Shown here piece after piece: positions 27,910 through 37,960 of a DNA stretch of 64,000 bases. Under the pieces are notes generated by a model. The model searched no databases. It saw nothing but the letters and a program-made list of their open reading frames with translations, and had not been told where the DNA came from. Location of the stretch: the NCBI RefSeq assembly GCF_008039565.1, contig NZ_VDUX01000002.1:434001-498000 (forward strand), written 5' to 3'. Position 1 is the stretch's first letter, and each line of letters starts with the position of its first letter. The stretch comes from Aeromicrobium terrae. GTDB taxonomy: Bacteria; Actinomycetota; Actinomycetes; Propionibacteriales; Nocardioidaceae. Position numbers and translations under genes: made by a program.

Positions 27910-28716
27910 TCAGGCGCCGAGGTCGTCGGCGAGGCTGCCGAGCCACGCAGCCACGGCGTCGGGGCCGTCGAGCACGAGGTCGGCACGCGCGACGAGCGCG
28001 TCCTGCTCGGCCGAGGCCGACGCGATCAGCAGACCGCCCCGTCCGTCGGCACGCATGCGGTCGACGGCGTCGAAGGCCGGGAGGTCGCCGAGGTCGTCGC
28101 CGGCGAAGATCACGTAGCGCGCGGACATCGCGTCCGCCACCTCCTGCAGCACCTGGCCCTTGTCGTGACCGGGCGCGCGCAGCTCGAGCACCTGGCGGCC
28201 GGGCTCGACCGTCAGCCCGTGCTCGCCGGCCAATGCCGTCAGCGGCTCGGTGAGCTCGTCGATCAGCCCGGGCTCGAGCCCACGGGTGTGGAGGACGACC
28301 GCGAGGCCCTTGTCCTCGAGCCGCACCTCGCCGGCGCCGCGCTCGGCCAGCCAGCCGGGCAGCAGGGCGACCACCTCGCGCACCGCAGGCGGCGGGTCGG
28401 GCACCTCCACCTCACCGGTCTCGGCTTCCCAGCGCTCCGCGCCGTACTGCCCGCACACGAGCATCCGCTCGAGTCCGGGCCGGCCGGCGAACCCGCCGAG
28501 CTCGATCGCCTGCCGGACCGGTCGACCGGTGATGACGGCGATGCGGCCGAGCGTGCTGCCCAGCCGGGCCAGGGCGTCGACCGCGTGGGTGTGCGCGAAC
28601 GCGAGCTCCGGGTCGTCCACGACGTGGGCCAGGGTGCCGTCGAAGTCGAGAGCGAGGAGCGTGCCGGACGGATCGGCGACCACGGCGGACCGGGCTGCCG
28701 CGGGGCTCCCTGACAT
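27910..28716 (-). CDS. otsB: trehalose-6-phosphate phosphatase
   Basis: A 268-residue HAD-superfamily phosphatase releasing trehalose from trehalose 6-phosphate. Motif I is LDFDGTLA (residues about 23-30), motif II VITGRP, the lysine of motif III in GHDKGQVL, and motif IV FAGDDLGD. The cap-region text CGQYGAE and EDKGLAVVLH matches OtsB. Its partner otsA is at 30665-32095 on the opposite strand, so the pathway genes are nearby but not in one operon. Confidence 0.93.
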   Translation of the reverse strand: MSGSPAAARSAVVADPSGTLLALDFDGTLAHVVDDPELAFAHTHAVDALARLGSTLGRIAVITGRPVRQAIELGGFAGRPGLERMLVCGQYGAERWEAETGEVEVPDPPPAVREVVALLPGWLAERGAGEVRLEDKGLAVVLHTRGLEPGLIDELTEPLTALAGEHGLTVEPGRQVLELRAPGHDKGQVLQEVADAMSARYVIFAGDDLGDLPAFDAVDRMRADGRGGLLIASASAEQDALVARADLVLDGPDAVAAWLGSLADDLGA

Positions 28717-28723
28717 GGTCAGA

Positions 28724-29266
28724 TCATGGCAGGCGGTGCAGGACGACCGTCAGCCGCACCGTGCTCATGCCGTTGGTGCTCGGCAGCACCGCGTCGATGC
28801 CGAGGTCCTTCGCCAGGAGCCGCGCCTCGGCCTCGTGGCCCGCCGGGAAGTGGACGGTGTTGGCCGTGGACCCGGTGGTCCAGTTGCCGACGGCTCCGAC
28901 GGTCCAGCCGGCCTGCTCGACGCGCTCGGCGACCTGCCGGGCCAGGCCGGTGGTGCCCGACGCGTTCAGCACCGACACCGCGATGCCCGAGCGGTCGGCC
29001 TCGGGGGTCGGCGTCGGCGTGGGTGTCTCCGACGGCGTGGGAGTGGGAGTGGGGGTCGGCGTCGGCGTGGGACTGGCGGACGGCGACGCCGTGCTGTCGG
29101 TGGGACCGCCGTAGCTGGCCGGCATCCCGTCGTCGTCGCCACCGCCAGAGAGCGCGACCCAGGCCAGACCGATCACGCCCAGCACGCAGGCCGCCGCCAC
29201 GACGGAGAGGACCCATCCCGGCAGGACGTACGCCCTGCGGCTCGGCGTCCTGCGGTGATCGACCAC
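28724..29266 (-). CDS. membrane-anchored LytR C-terminal-domain protein
   Basis: 180 residues: cytoplasmic N-terminus (1-15), one membrane segment at about 17-40, a Thr-Pro repeat linker at about 62-90, and a LytR_C domain from residue ~95 (ISVLNASGTTGLA, where members show VLNGSG). Stand-alone LytR_C proteins sit at the outer face of the membrane and accompany cell-wall glycopolymer ligases; their exact role is unknown. It lies 11 bases after the DUF3263 gene and 7 bases before otsB. Confidence 0.88.
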   Translation of the reverse strand: MVDHRRTPSRRAYVLPGWVLSVVAAACVLGVIGLAWVALSGGGDDDGMPASYGGPTDSTASPSASPTPTPTPTPTPTPSETPTPTPTPEADRSGIAVSVLNASGTTGLARQVAERVEQAGWTVGAVGNWTTGSTANTVHFPAGHEAEARLLAKDLGIDAVLPSTNGMSTVRLTVVLHRLP

Positions 29267-29277
29267 CGGGTGCCTCG

Positions 29278-29574
29278 TCAGAGATCGATGCCCAGGCGCC
29301 GGGCGGACCGGTTGCGCTGCCGCTGCGCCCTCAGCCGACGCAGTCGCTTGACGAGCAGGGGATCGAAGGCCAGCGCGTCGTCACGGTCGATGAGGGCGTT
29401 GAGCACCTGGTAGTACCGCGTGGACGACATGTCGAACTTGTCGCGGATGGCCTGCTCCTTGGCGCCGGCGTACTGCCACCACAGGCGCTCGAGCGCGAGG
29501 ATCTCGCGGTCGCGCTCGCTGAGGGACGAGGCGGCGGCCGACGGGCCGTGGCTCGGCTGCTCCGCTGCGCTCAT
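29278..29574 (-). CDS. DUF3263 protein
   Basis: 98 residues. Residues 18-75 match the DUF3263 pattern (RDREILALERLWW, KEQAIRDKFDMSSTRYYQVLNALID), a small helix-turn-helix-like family confined to actinobacteria and often next to LytR_C genes, as here. The basic C-terminus (RLRRLRAQRQRNRSARRL) suggests nucleic acid binding. Function unproven. Confidence 0.9.
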   Translation of the reverse strand: MSAAEQPSHGPSAAASSLSERDREILALERLWWQYAGAKEQAIRDKFDMSSTRYYQVLNALIDRDDALAFDPLLVKRLRRLRAQRQRNRSARRLGIDL

Positions 29575-29581
29575 GTCGTTG

Positions 29582-29587
29582 ATCCTA
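29582..29587 (-). promoter_or_regulatory. -10 element of leaderless DUF3263 promoter
   Basis: TAGGAT with 7 bases to the ATG at 29574; a -35-like TGACAT (minus strand 29605-29610) is 17 bases upstream and lies inside the palindrome described next. Confidence 0.5.
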
Positions 29588-29594
29588 CGGTACG

Positions 29595-29612
29595 AATGAC
29601 ACCGATGTCATT
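29595..29612. promoter_or_regulatory. palindrome in the divergent DUF3263/oxidoreductase promoter region
   Basis: AATGACA (29595-29601) and TGTCATT (29606-29612) form a perfect inverted repeat with a CCGA centre between two divergent genes. It overlaps the DUF3263 -35, so it may be an operator for a shared regulator. Confidence 0.5.
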
Positions 29613-29627
29613 TGGTTGGATGGGTCC

Positions 29628-30623
29628 ATGTCGCCCGTGTCCTCCCCCACCATTCGCTGGGGAATCCTCGCCACCGGCCGGATCGCTCACTCCTTCGCGT
29701 CCGACCTCGCCCTCGTGGAGGGCAACGAGCTGGTGGCCGTCGGGTCGCGCAGCACGGACTCCGCGCGCCAGTTCTCGGAGCAGTATTTCACCCCTGAACG
29801 GGCGGTCCACGCGCACGGTGACTACGCGGACCTCGCCGCCGACCCGGACGTCGACGTCGTCTACGTCGCGTCGCCGCACGGACGCCACGAGGCCGACGCG
29901 ATGCTGTGCCTCGAGGCCGGCAAGGCCGTGCTCTGCGAGAAGCCGCTGACGCTGGACACGTCGAGCAGCGGGCACCTGATCGAGGAGGCGCACCGGCGCG
30001 GCCTGTTCTTCGCCGAGGCCATGTGGATGCGCGCCAACCCGAACATCCGTGCGGCCGTCGCGATGGCGCACGACGGCGCCTGCGGCCGCATCGCCCAGGT
30101 GCGGGCCGAGCTCGGGATGGTCGCCGACCCCGACGTCGACCGGATGTGGGAGCCCGCCCTCGGCGCCAGCGCCCTGCTCGACGTCGGCATCTATCCGCTG
30201 ACGTTCGCGCACCTCGTGCTCGGCGAGCCCGACGCGGTGGTCGCGGCGGGCACGATGCACGAGCGCGGCTTCGACGTGAGCGGCGGCGCCGTCCTGACGT
30301 ATCCGGGCGGCGCGGTGGCCGACGTCGCGTGGACCCAGGTGGCGCACTCGGACAACCGCGCGTCCATCGCCGGCGACGTCGGGCGCATCGAGATCGCTCC
30401 GCGCTTCCACGAGGGACGGTCGTTCACCCTCGCGTCGGGCGGCAGCGTGCACGAGTTCGCCGACCCGGTGACCGGCCGGGGCTACGCGCACGAGATCGCG
30501 GAGGTCGCGGCGTGCCTGCGGGCCGGCAGCACGACGTCCGACGTGCTGCCTCCGGACGGGACGCTCGCGGTGATGCGGGTGATGGACGAGATCCGGTCCC
30601 AGCTCGGCGTCTCGTACACGTAG
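29628..30623 (+). CDS. Gfo/Idh/MocA-family oxidoreductase
   Basis: 331 residues. N-terminal Rossmann fold with the NAD(P) motif GILATGRIA (residues about 10-18), followed by the family motif EKPLT near residue 105 and the second domain beginning FFAEAMWMR. Members oxidise or reduce hydroxyl groups of sugars, inositols or dihydrodiols; the text is closest to trans-1,2-dihydrobenzene-1,2-diol dehydrogenase-like members, but the substrate cannot be assigned. The ATG at 29628 fits better than the in-frame TTG at 29616. Divergent from the DUF3263 gene. Confidence 0.88.
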   Translation: MSPVSSPTIRWGILATGRIAHSFASDLALVEGNELVAVGSRSTDSARQFSEQYFTPERAVHAHGDYADLAADPDVDVVYVASPHGRHEADAMLCLEAGKAVLCEKPLTLDTSSSGHLIEEAHRRGLFFAEAMWMRANPNIRAAVAMAHDGACGRIAQVRAELGMVADPDVDRMWEPALGASALLDVGIYPLTFAHLVLGEPDAVVAAGTMHERGFDVSGGAVLTYPGGAVADVAWTQVAHSDNRASIAGDVGRIEIAPRFHEGRSFTLASGGSVHEFADPVTGRGYAHEIAEVAACLRAGSTTSDVLPPDGTLAVMRVMDEIRSQLGVSYT

Positions 30624-30651
30624 ACAACCTGCTCGGTCACGGAGGCGCTAC

Positions 30652-30657
30652 TACCCT
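30652..30657 (+). promoter_or_regulatory. -10 element of leaderless otsA promoter
   Basis: TACCCT followed by 7 bases and the ATG at 30665. Confidence 0.45.
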
Positions 30658-30664
30658 GGGACCC

Positions 30665-32095
<1,431 letters not shown>

Positions 32096-32135
32096 AACGT
32101 GTACACGTGTCGGCGCGTCGGCGCAGGATGCAGGT

Positions 32136-32765
32136 ATGACTGAGCACCGGACACTGAACACCGTCATCCACGCGGCGTTCCGGCGAGACCTGAAGCGGCT
32201 CGACGACGCCCTGGGATCGTTCGACGGCTCCCGCCCGCGCGCGGACGCCCTCGGCCGCGCCTGGGACAACTACGCCACGCAGCTGCACCAGCACCACCAG
32301 GACGAGGAGACGATCTTCTGGCCGGCCTTCGTGTCCCTCGGCGTCGACCGGGAGCTCATGGCGTCGCTCGAGGGTGAGCACGACGCCATGACCCGCGCGC
32401 TCGAGGAGGCCGAGTCGGCGATGGCCGCCTTCCACGCGGACCCCACGGAGGTGCAGGCCGCCACGGCGCGCGGGAGGATCCAGACACTGCACGACGTCCT
32501 CGACGCGCACCTCGAGCACGAGGAGCGCGACCTCGAGCCGTGGGCCGCCCAGCAGATGGAGACCTCGGAGGTCAAGGCGGCGGCCAAGGCGGTGCGCAAG
32601 GCGCACCAGGGCGGCGCCGGCACGTTCATGGCGTGGCTCCAGGACGGGGCCGACGCGGACGCCATCGCGTTCATGCGCAAGGAGATCCCGCCGCCCGTGC
32701 TGTTCATGATCACCAGGCTCGGCGGCCGCCAGTACCGGCGCGACGTCGCGTCGGTCTGGTCCTAG
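32136..32765 (+). CDS. hemerythrin-like domain protein
   Basis: 209 residues, mainly helical. Histidine/glutamate pairs expected for a hemerythrin-like di-iron site occur in order: a His in the first helix (TVIHAAFRRD), QLHQHHQDEETIFWP, EGEHDAM, and LEHEERDLEP. Bacterial members bind or sense oxygen, NO or iron; the actinobacterial cytoplasmic type has no assigned role. Its TAG shares the bases CTAG with the stop of the convergent MFS gene. Confidence 0.88.
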   Translation: MTEHRTLNTVIHAAFRRDLKRLDDALGSFDGSRPRADALGRAWDNYATQLHQHHQDEETIFWPAFVSLGVDRELMASLEGEHDAMTRALEEAESAMAAFHADPTEVQAATARGRIQTLHDVLDAHLEHEERDLEPWAAQQMETSEVKAAAKAVRKAHQGGAGTFMAWLQDGADADAIAFMRKEIPPPVLFMITRLGGRQYRRDVASVWS

Positions 32766-33973
32766 GCCGCGGGACGGGCGTCCCGCAGGAGCCGCTGGGA
32801 GGCGGCGCCCATCGCGACGGCGAGCCCGGCGGCGGTCACCGTGACGGCGAAGGCCGGCGTGTGCGAGTCGGCGACGTCCGCGAGCCGTCCGGCGATCGAC
32901 GAGCCGAGCGCGTAGCCGACGCCCGTCGCGCCCGCGAGCATCGTCATGGCCGTGCCCACGCGGTCGGTCGGCACGAGGAACGCGGCCAGGGCGAAGTTGC
33001 TGATCATGTAGGGCGCGACCGCGAAGCCGAGCAGGGCGATGACGCCGATGAGCGGACCGATCGAGTCGACCAGGAGCAGCGGCGCCGACAGCACGAGCAG
33101 CCCGACGGCCGAGACGAGCATCCGTGTCGCGTACAGGACGCGCTCGGGCAGGGCGGTGACGGCGAGGCCGGCCATGACGCTGCCGACGCCGAGCGTCGCG
33201 TGGATGACGCCGGCGAGACCCGGCTGGCCCTCGGACGTCGCGAGGACGGTCGACCCCGTCTGCGTGCCGCCGAACACCATGCCGACCCACACCTGAGCGA
33301 GCACCAGCACGACGAACGCCCCGCTGAGCAGACGTCCGGGCACCTGGCCCGGGATGCGCTCACTGCCGGTGAGCGCGGCGGTCGGGTGGACCGCGAAGCC
33401 GGTGCCGGCCACGGCCAGCACCACGGCCGCACAGATCAGCGCCCCCGAGGGATTCGCGATCACGGCGAGCACCCCGACGAGGGCCGGGCCGAGCACGAAC
33501 GACGCCTCGTCGGCCGCGCCCTCGTAGGAGAACGCGGCGTCGAGCAGGCGGGGGCGGTCGTCGGCGTCGCGGACGATCGGGCCCCAGCGCACCCGGGCCA
33601 GCGGGCCGATCTGCGGGATGGCGAGGCCGGCCAGCGCGGAGACGGCGATGATGACCGGCGCGGCGAGGTCGGCGTGCGTGACCTCGACGACCGCGAGGAG
33701 CCCGGCCGCACCGGCGATGGACTGCACGATCACGACCGGCCGCTGACCGATCCGGTCCGCCAGGCCGCCCGCGAAGGGCGCGCCCAGTGCGTTGGCCACC
33801 GCGAGCGCACCGGCCGCCGCGCCACCGAGGGCGTAGCGATCCGTCTGCGTGCTCACCAGGATCAGCGTGCCGAGCTGGCTCATCGCCAGCGGGATGCGCC
33901 CGAGGAAGGCCACCACGATGTAGGCGGGGCCGACGGTGCGCAACAGGGTGCGGTAGGAGGTGAGGGCGGACAC
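32762..33973 (-). CDS. MFS transporter
   Basis: 403 residues with twelve predicted membrane segments and the MFS loop motif [11 protein letters not shown] between segments 2 and 3. No fused domain is seen. The substrate is unknown; actinobacterial relatives are annotated as putative exporters. Start is GTG. Convergent with the hemerythrin gene (shared CTAG) and divergent from ung. Confidence 0.88.
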   Translation of the reverse strand: MSALTSYRTLLRTVGPAYIVVAFLGRIPLAMSQLGTLILVSTQTDRYALGGAAAGALAVANALGAPFAGGLADRIGQRPVVIVQSIAGAAGLLAVVEVTHADLAAPVIIAVSALAGLAIPQIGPLARVRWGPIVRDADDRPRLLDAAFSYEGAADEASFVLGPALVGVLAVIANPSGALICAAVVLAVAGTGFAVHPTAALTGSERIPGQVPGRLLSGAFVVLVLAQVWVGMVFGGTQTGSTVLATSEGQPGLAGVIHATLGVGSVMAGLAVTALPERVLYATRMLVSAVGLLVLSAPLLLVDSIGPLIGVIALLGFAVAPYMISNFALAAFLVPTDRVGTAMTMLAGATGVGYALGSSIAGRLADVADSHTPAFAVTVTAAGLAVAMGAASQRLLRDARPAA

Positions 33974-33993
33974 GACTGAGGCAGTCTAGGGCC

Positions 33994-34668
33994 ATGGTTG
34001 AGCTCTCGACGCTGATGGCGCCGGACTGGGCGGAGGCCCTCGAGCCGGTGCGGGACGACATCGAGAGGGCCGGGCAGTTCCTGCGTGCCGAGATCGCGGC
34101 CGGCCGGTCGTACCTGCCGGCGGGTGACCGCATCCTCCGGGCGTTCGCCGAGCCGATGGCGGACGTGCGCGTGCTCATCACCGGTCAGGACCCGTACCCC
34201 ACGCCCGGGCACTCGGTGGGGCTGTCGTTCTCGGTGGCGCCCGACGTGCGCCCGCTGCCCCGCAGCCTGGTGAACATCTACACCGAGCTGACCGCCGACC
34301 TCGGCATCGAGCCGTGCCCGCACGGCGACCTCACCGCGTGGTCGCAGCAGGGCGTGCTGCTGCTCAACCGCGTCCTCACCGTGCGTGCCGGCGCCCCCGC
34401 GAGCCACCGCGGCCAGGGCTGGGAGGCGGTCACGGAGCAGGCCATCCGCGCGCTCGTCGCCCGGCAGCAGCCGCTGGTCGCGATCCTGTGGGGCCGCGAC
34501 GCGCAGAGCCTCAAGCCGATGCTCGGCGACGCGCCGACCATCGAGAGCGCGCACCCGAGCCCGCTGTCCGCCTCACGCGGGTTCTTCGGGTCGCGGCCGT
34601 TCAGCCGGGCCAACGCTCTGCTGGAGCAGCAAGGGGCGGACCCGATCGACTGGTCCCTGCCGCGCTAG
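33994..34668 (+). CDS. ung: uracil-DNA glycosylase (family 1)
   Basis: A 224-residue DNA repair enzyme that removes uracil arising from cytosine deamination. The catalytic water-activating motif [13 protein letters not shown] is at about residues 66-78 and the DNA-intercalation/His motif [12 protein letters not shown] near residue 185. Both residues of the Asp/His catalytic pair are present, and the length is that of E. coli Ung. The TAG shares CTAG with the stop of the convergent lipoprotein gene. Confidence 0.97.
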   Translation: MVELSTLMAPDWAEALEPVRDDIERAGQFLRAEIAAGRSYLPAGDRILRAFAEPMADVRVLITGQDPYPTPGHSVGLSFSVAPDVRPLPRSLVNIYTELTADLGIEPCPHGDLTAWSQQGVLLLNRVLTVRAGAPASHRGQGWEAVTEQAIRALVARQQPLVAILWGRDAQSLKPMLGDAPTIESAHPSPLSASRGFFGSRPFSRANALLEQQGADPIDWSLPR

Positions 34669-35183
34669 TCGGCGCAGGCCCGCTCGGCCAGCTTCCGGAA
34701 CTCCGCGTCGGAGTGCCGGGTCAGCGACCCGTCCTCCTCGTAGCCGGCGTAGAAGCCGCCCGGCGTCATGGTGGAGAGCGCGTCGCCGCTGACGTAGACC
34801 GGGGCGGCCTCCTTGCCGTCCTTGCCGGAGCCCGACGCGGTGACGATGTAGCCGGTGCCGCGCTCCAGCCGGGTCGGGGTGCCCGGGCGCCAGCCGGGTC
34901 CGGGCTCGTCGAGGCTCAGCGTGACGCGACCGGTCTGCGGGTCCGCCGACCGGTAGCGGGCGACGAGCGGGTTGTCCTCGGTCTCGCTCAGTCCTTCGCG
35001 ATCCCGGACGATCTCGATGGTGTCGACCTCGTCGCGGCAGACCTCCGTCACGACGGACAGGTGCCCGGCGTCATCCACCACGAGTGCGGTGGCCCCCGCG
35101 CCCGGGCCGACGTCGACGGCGTTGCCGCAGCCTGCGACCGCCGCGACGAGCAGCAGAGCTGCCACACCACGCCACGAGGTCAC
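34665..35183 (-). CDS. putative lipoprotein, unknown function
   Basis: 172 residues from a GTG start. A signal peptide with lipobox VAGC (Cys19) is followed by a beta-rich domain and a C-terminal Cys (ERACAD); an internal Cys lies in TEVCRDEVD, so a disulfide is possible. No recognisable family. It is transcribed away from the AI-2E-family gene. Confidence 0.75.
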   Translation of the reverse strand: MTSWRGVAALLLVAAVAGCGNAVDVGPGAGATALVVDDAGHLSVVTEVCRDEVDTIEIVRDREGLSETEDNPLVARYRSADPQTGRVTLSLDEPGPGWRPGTPTRLERGTGYIVTASGSGKDGKEAAPVYVSGDALSTMTPGGFYAGYEEDGSLTRHSDAEFRKLAERACAD

Positions 35184-35205
35184 CCGGCTCAGCCTAGGGC
35201 GCCAC

Positions 35206-35211
35206 TAGGCT
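35206..35211 (+). promoter_or_regulatory. -10 element of leaderless AI-2E-family gene promoter
   Basis: TAGGCT with 6 bases to the GTG at 35218, which supports that GTG as the start. Confidence 0.45.
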
Positions 35212-35217
35212 GCCACC

Positions 35218-36342
35218 GTGAGTGAACCCCTCGACCGCGACCGCGCCACCGTCATCGACGACGGCCTGGCCGGGCTGCAGCGCTGGGCGTGGCGCCTGAT
35301 CGTGATCGCCGCGGGCTGCGTCGTGCTGGGGTGGGTCGTCGGGAAGCTCTGGATGGTGCTTCTGCCGGTCACCCTGGCGCTGATCGTGTCCACGGTGCTC
35401 GGGCCGCCCGCCGCGTGGCTGCGCAGCAAGGGCTGGCCGGACGCCCTGGCCGCCGCCACGGTGCTGCTCGGGTTCATCGCCCTCGTCGTCGGACTCATCG
35501 CGGTCCTGACGCCCCAGGTCGCCGGTCAGGCGTCCGAGCTGGCCGACAGCGCGTCCGACGGCCTGCAGAAGGTGCGCGACTGGCTCACGGACGGGCCGCT
35601 CGACCTCTCGAACGGACAGATCGACCGCGGGATCGAGGCGGTGCAGGACCGGCTCAAGCACAGTGCGTCGACCATCAGCTCCGGCGTCGCCACGACGATC
35701 GGCGCGGCCATGTCGGCCGTCATCAACTTGGTGCTGGTGCTGATGCTGACGTTCTTCTTCGTCAAGGACGGGCACAAGTTCCTGCCGTGGGTCCAGACCC
35801 TCGGCGGCCGCCGCGCCGGTGAGCACACGGTCGAGGTCCTCAGCCGGGCCTGGAGCACGCTGGGCGGGTTCATCCGGACGCAGACGCTCGTCGCCCTCAT
35901 CGATGCCGTCATCATCGGCGCCGGACTGGCGATCCTCGGCGTCCCGCTGGCCGTGCCGCTGGCCGTCCTGACGTTCTTCGGCGGCTACATCCCGATCATC
36001 GGTGCGTTCGTCAGCGGCGCCCTGGCGGTGCTCGTGACGCTGGTGACCAACAGCCCGCGCGACGCCCTGATCGCGATGCTCATCGTCATCGGCGTCCAGC
36101 AGCTCGAGGGCAACGTCCTGTCGCCGTACCTGCAGGGCAAGAACCTCAACCTGCACGCGGCCGTGGTGCTGCTGTCGGTGACCGCCGGCGGCACCCTGTT
36201 CGGCGTGACCGGCGCGTTCCTCGCGGTGCCCGTCGCCGCCACCACCGCGGAGGTCCTCCGCTACGTCAACGAGCGCATCGACGAGGCGGTCGGCCCGTTG
36301 GCCCCGCCCGAGGACGACGACGGGGCCGAGGCCACCGCCTAG
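35218..36342 (+). CDS. AI-2E family transporter (YhhQ/TqsA/PerM-like permease)
   Basis: 374 residues with about eight membrane segments and a long amphipathic region between residues ~105 and 170, the layout of the AI-2E_transport (UPF0118) family. The conserved GGYIPIIGAFVSG motif is at about residue 258 and LEGNVLSPYLQGK near 298. Members export varied small solutes; a role in quorum-sensing signal transport is not implied here. The acidic C-terminal tail is cytoplasmic. The TAG shares CTAG with the convergent gene. Confidence 0.9.
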   Translation: MSEPLDRDRATVIDDGLAGLQRWAWRLIVIAAGCVVLGWVVGKLWMVLLPVTLALIVSTVLGPPAAWLRSKGWPDALAAATVLLGFIALVVGLIAVLTPQVAGQASELADSASDGLQKVRDWLTDGPLDLSNGQIDRGIEAVQDRLKHSASTISSGVATTIGAAMSAVINLVLVLMLTFFFVKDGHKFLPWVQTLGGRRAGEHTVEVLSRAWSTLGGFIRTQTLVALIDAVIIGAGLAILGVPLAVPLAVLTFFGGYIPIIGAFVSGALAVLVTLVTNSPRDALIAMLIVIGVQQLEGNVLSPYLQGKNLNLHAAVVLLSVTAGGTLFGVTGAFLAVPVAATTAEVLRYVNERIDEAVGPLAPPEDDDGAEATA

Positions 36343-36908
36343 GCGCTCCAGTTCGCGTCGCGCCCGAACGCGGCGAGCAGGTCGGCCTGTGGGTCGCCGC
36401 CGGAGTCCGGACGCGGGGCGATGGCTCCGCCCGCGCGCCACATCTCCTCCTGCGGGGCGAACCACGGCCCGACCGCGGCCACCAGGTCCGGGTCCATCGT
36501 GCGGTCGGCACCGATCGCCGCGGCGAGGTCCCAGCCGTGGACCAGCTGGTCCGCCGTCACCTGCATGGCGTACTCCTCCAACGGCGTCGGGCCGAAGGAC
36601 AGGTGGACGGTCGGGGCCTCCGGCGCGCGCTCGTCGACGGCGTCGGCCGCCTCGGCGGCCGCGGACCGTGCCGCGCCCTTCGGGTCGTCGCCGAGCAGGT
36701 CGCCGTCGAGCGACGTGCCGACCTCCTCGATCGTCGCGCCGTCAGCGAGCGGGCGCACCCAGCGCTGCTCGTTCACGACGTGCTGGACCAGGGCTCGGAC
36801 GTCCCAGTCCTCGCACGGCGTGGGCAGGCCCCACTGGTCGTCCCCGATCTGTTGCACGGTCGCCGCGAACTTCTCGGCGGCCCGTCGATGCAGCGCTTGG
36901 ACGTCCAT
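36339..36908 (-). CDS. TIGR03086-type DinB-fold metal-binding protein
   Basis: 189 residues of the actinobacterial DinB/mycothiol maleylpyruvate isomerase N-terminal group. The metal site is suggested by HRRAAEKF (first helix), the conserved LPTPCEDWDVRALVQHVV segment near residues 28-45, and QLVHGWDLA near residue 140. Many members transfer or use mycothiol, and an mshA gene is present in this window, but the substrate is unknown. A GGAAGG site precedes the ATG. It lies 20 bases after the cyclase gene. Confidence 0.85.
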   Translation of the reverse strand: MDVQALHRRAAEKFAATVQQIGDDQWGLPTPCEDWDVRALVQHVVNEQRWVRPLADGATIEEVGTSLDGDLLGDDPKGAARSAAAEAADAVDERAPEAPTVHLSFGPTPLEEYAMQVTADQLVHGWDLAAAIGADRTMDPDLVAAVGPWFAPQEEMWRAGGAIAPRPDSGGDPQADLLAAFGRDANWSA

Positions 36909-36928
36909 GGCGCCACCTTCCTCTCGGT

Positions 36929-37735
36929 TCAGCCGGTTCCGGCCGCGCTCAGGTCGAGGACGCGGGCGGGCTCCGGCTCCTGCTTGCCCTTCAGCTCGAA
37001 GACGGCCGGCGTGGCGCCGGCCGGTGGGTGAGCGAGCCGCCCGAACAGCCGCTCCGACATCACGACCTGGCCGCCCTCCGCCTTCGCCAGGAGCCGTGAC
37101 GCGGTGTTGACGACGTCGCCGAGGGCGGTGAAGTCCTTCACGTCGCCGGACCCGACGTTGCCCACGTAGGCGCGGCCGACGTCGATCCCGACGGCGAGGT
37201 TGAGCCACTGGTCGGACGTGCCGTAGCCGACGGCCGTCAGGAGGGCCGCCGCGTCGCGCGTGAGGTGGTCGGCCCAGTGCTCACCGAGGGTGAACGGGAC
37301 GTACAGCGCCATGACCTCGTCGCCGACCAGCTTGTCGATGATCGCCGACTGCATCAGCACGTCGGTGGCGGCCGCGTAGAAGCGGTTCATCAGCTGCGCG
37401 ACGTCCTCGGGTGCCATCTTCTCGGTCATGGCCGTGTAGCCGCGGACGTCGGCGAAGAGCACCCCGATCTCGAGCTCGACGCCGCCCATCGGCGCCTTCT
37501 CGAAGCACGTGTTGCAGATCGTCGGGTTCTTGCGGGACGGCCCGAACCCGAACCGGCGCATGATGGCCCCGCCGCCCCCGCCGAACGGCGCCCTGCACAT
37601 CCGGCAGCGCGGCTCCGACGGCAGCATGCGCATCGTCCGCGCGAAGATCTGGTTCCGGTGCGACGCCATCTGCTCGGTGAAGAACGCGACGTCGGCCGGG
37701 TCGCCGACGAGGTCCGGGAGCGGACGCCGCTTCAT
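36929..37735 (-). CDS. class III adenylate/guanylate cyclase with N-terminal four-cysteine module
   Basis: 268 residues. The cyclase domain (about 88-230) has the metal-binding Asp in VLFADVRGYT, the second Asp in LVGDEVMALY, and the transition-state segment DFTALGDVVNTASRL with Asn. Upstream, residues ~43-80 hold CRMC and CNTC separated by a Gly-rich loop, a zinc- or Fe-S-binding arrangement. No membrane segment is present, so this is a cytosolic cyclase possibly gated by metal or redox state. TACGCT sits 6 bases before the ATG. The nucleotide substrate (ATP or GTP) is not certain. Confidence 0.88.
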   Translation of the reverse strand: MKRRPLPDLVGDPADVAFFTEQMASHRNQIFARTMRMLPSEPRCRMCRAPFGGGGGAIMRRFGFGPSRKNPTICNTCFEKAPMGGVELEIGVLFADVRGYTAMTEKMAPEDVAQLMNRFYAAATDVLMQSAIIDKLVGDEVMALYVPFTLGEHWADHLTRDAAALLTAVGYGTSDQWLNLAVGIDVGRAYVGNVGSGDVKDFTALGDVVNTASRLLAKAEGGQVVMSERLFGRLAHPPAGATPAVFELKGKQEPEPARVLDLSAAGTG

Positions 37736-37741
37736 GGCCGA

Positions 37742-37747
37742 AGCGTA
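37742..37747 (-). promoter_or_regulatory. -10 element of leaderless cyclase promoter
   Basis: TACGCT with 6 bases to the ATG at 37735. Confidence 0.45.
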
Positions 37748-37817
37748 CTGCCGTCACGACGGTGCGAAGACGGTCCGAAAGATGTCGGATCCGTGACGTC
37801 CAGCAAGTCGACACCTG

Positions 37818-37888
37818 AGCCGGAGGCGGGAATCGAACCCGCGACGGCAGATTACAAGGCTGCTGCGTTACCACTACGCCACTCCGGC
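37818..37888 (-). tRNA. tRNA-Thr (anticodon TGT)
   Basis: On the minus strand the acceptor GCCGGAG pairs with CTCCGGC; the D-stem is GCGT/ACGC, the anticodon loop CTTGTAA (anticodon TGT, Thr), and the T-arm GCGGG-TTCGATT-CCCGC. The anticodon stem has one mismatch at its loop end (C with T, positions 31/39). The discriminator base is T and no CCA is encoded. Confidence 0.9.
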
Positions 37889-37960
37889 CTGCTCCGCAGA
37901 GCAGCGACGCCATCGTACGCGGCAGGCTCGGCACGCCCTTGGCTGCGCCATACTGTCCGG

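Noticed and set aside
28980-29090. Short tandem repeat of GT-rich DNA that looked like a non-coding satellite
   Set aside because: It encodes the Thr-Pro linker between the membrane anchor and the LytR_C domain in the minus-strand gene.
35218-36342. Quorum-sensing AI-2 exporter
   Set aside because: The family name is historical. Members transport diverse solutes and no luxS or lsr gene is nearby.
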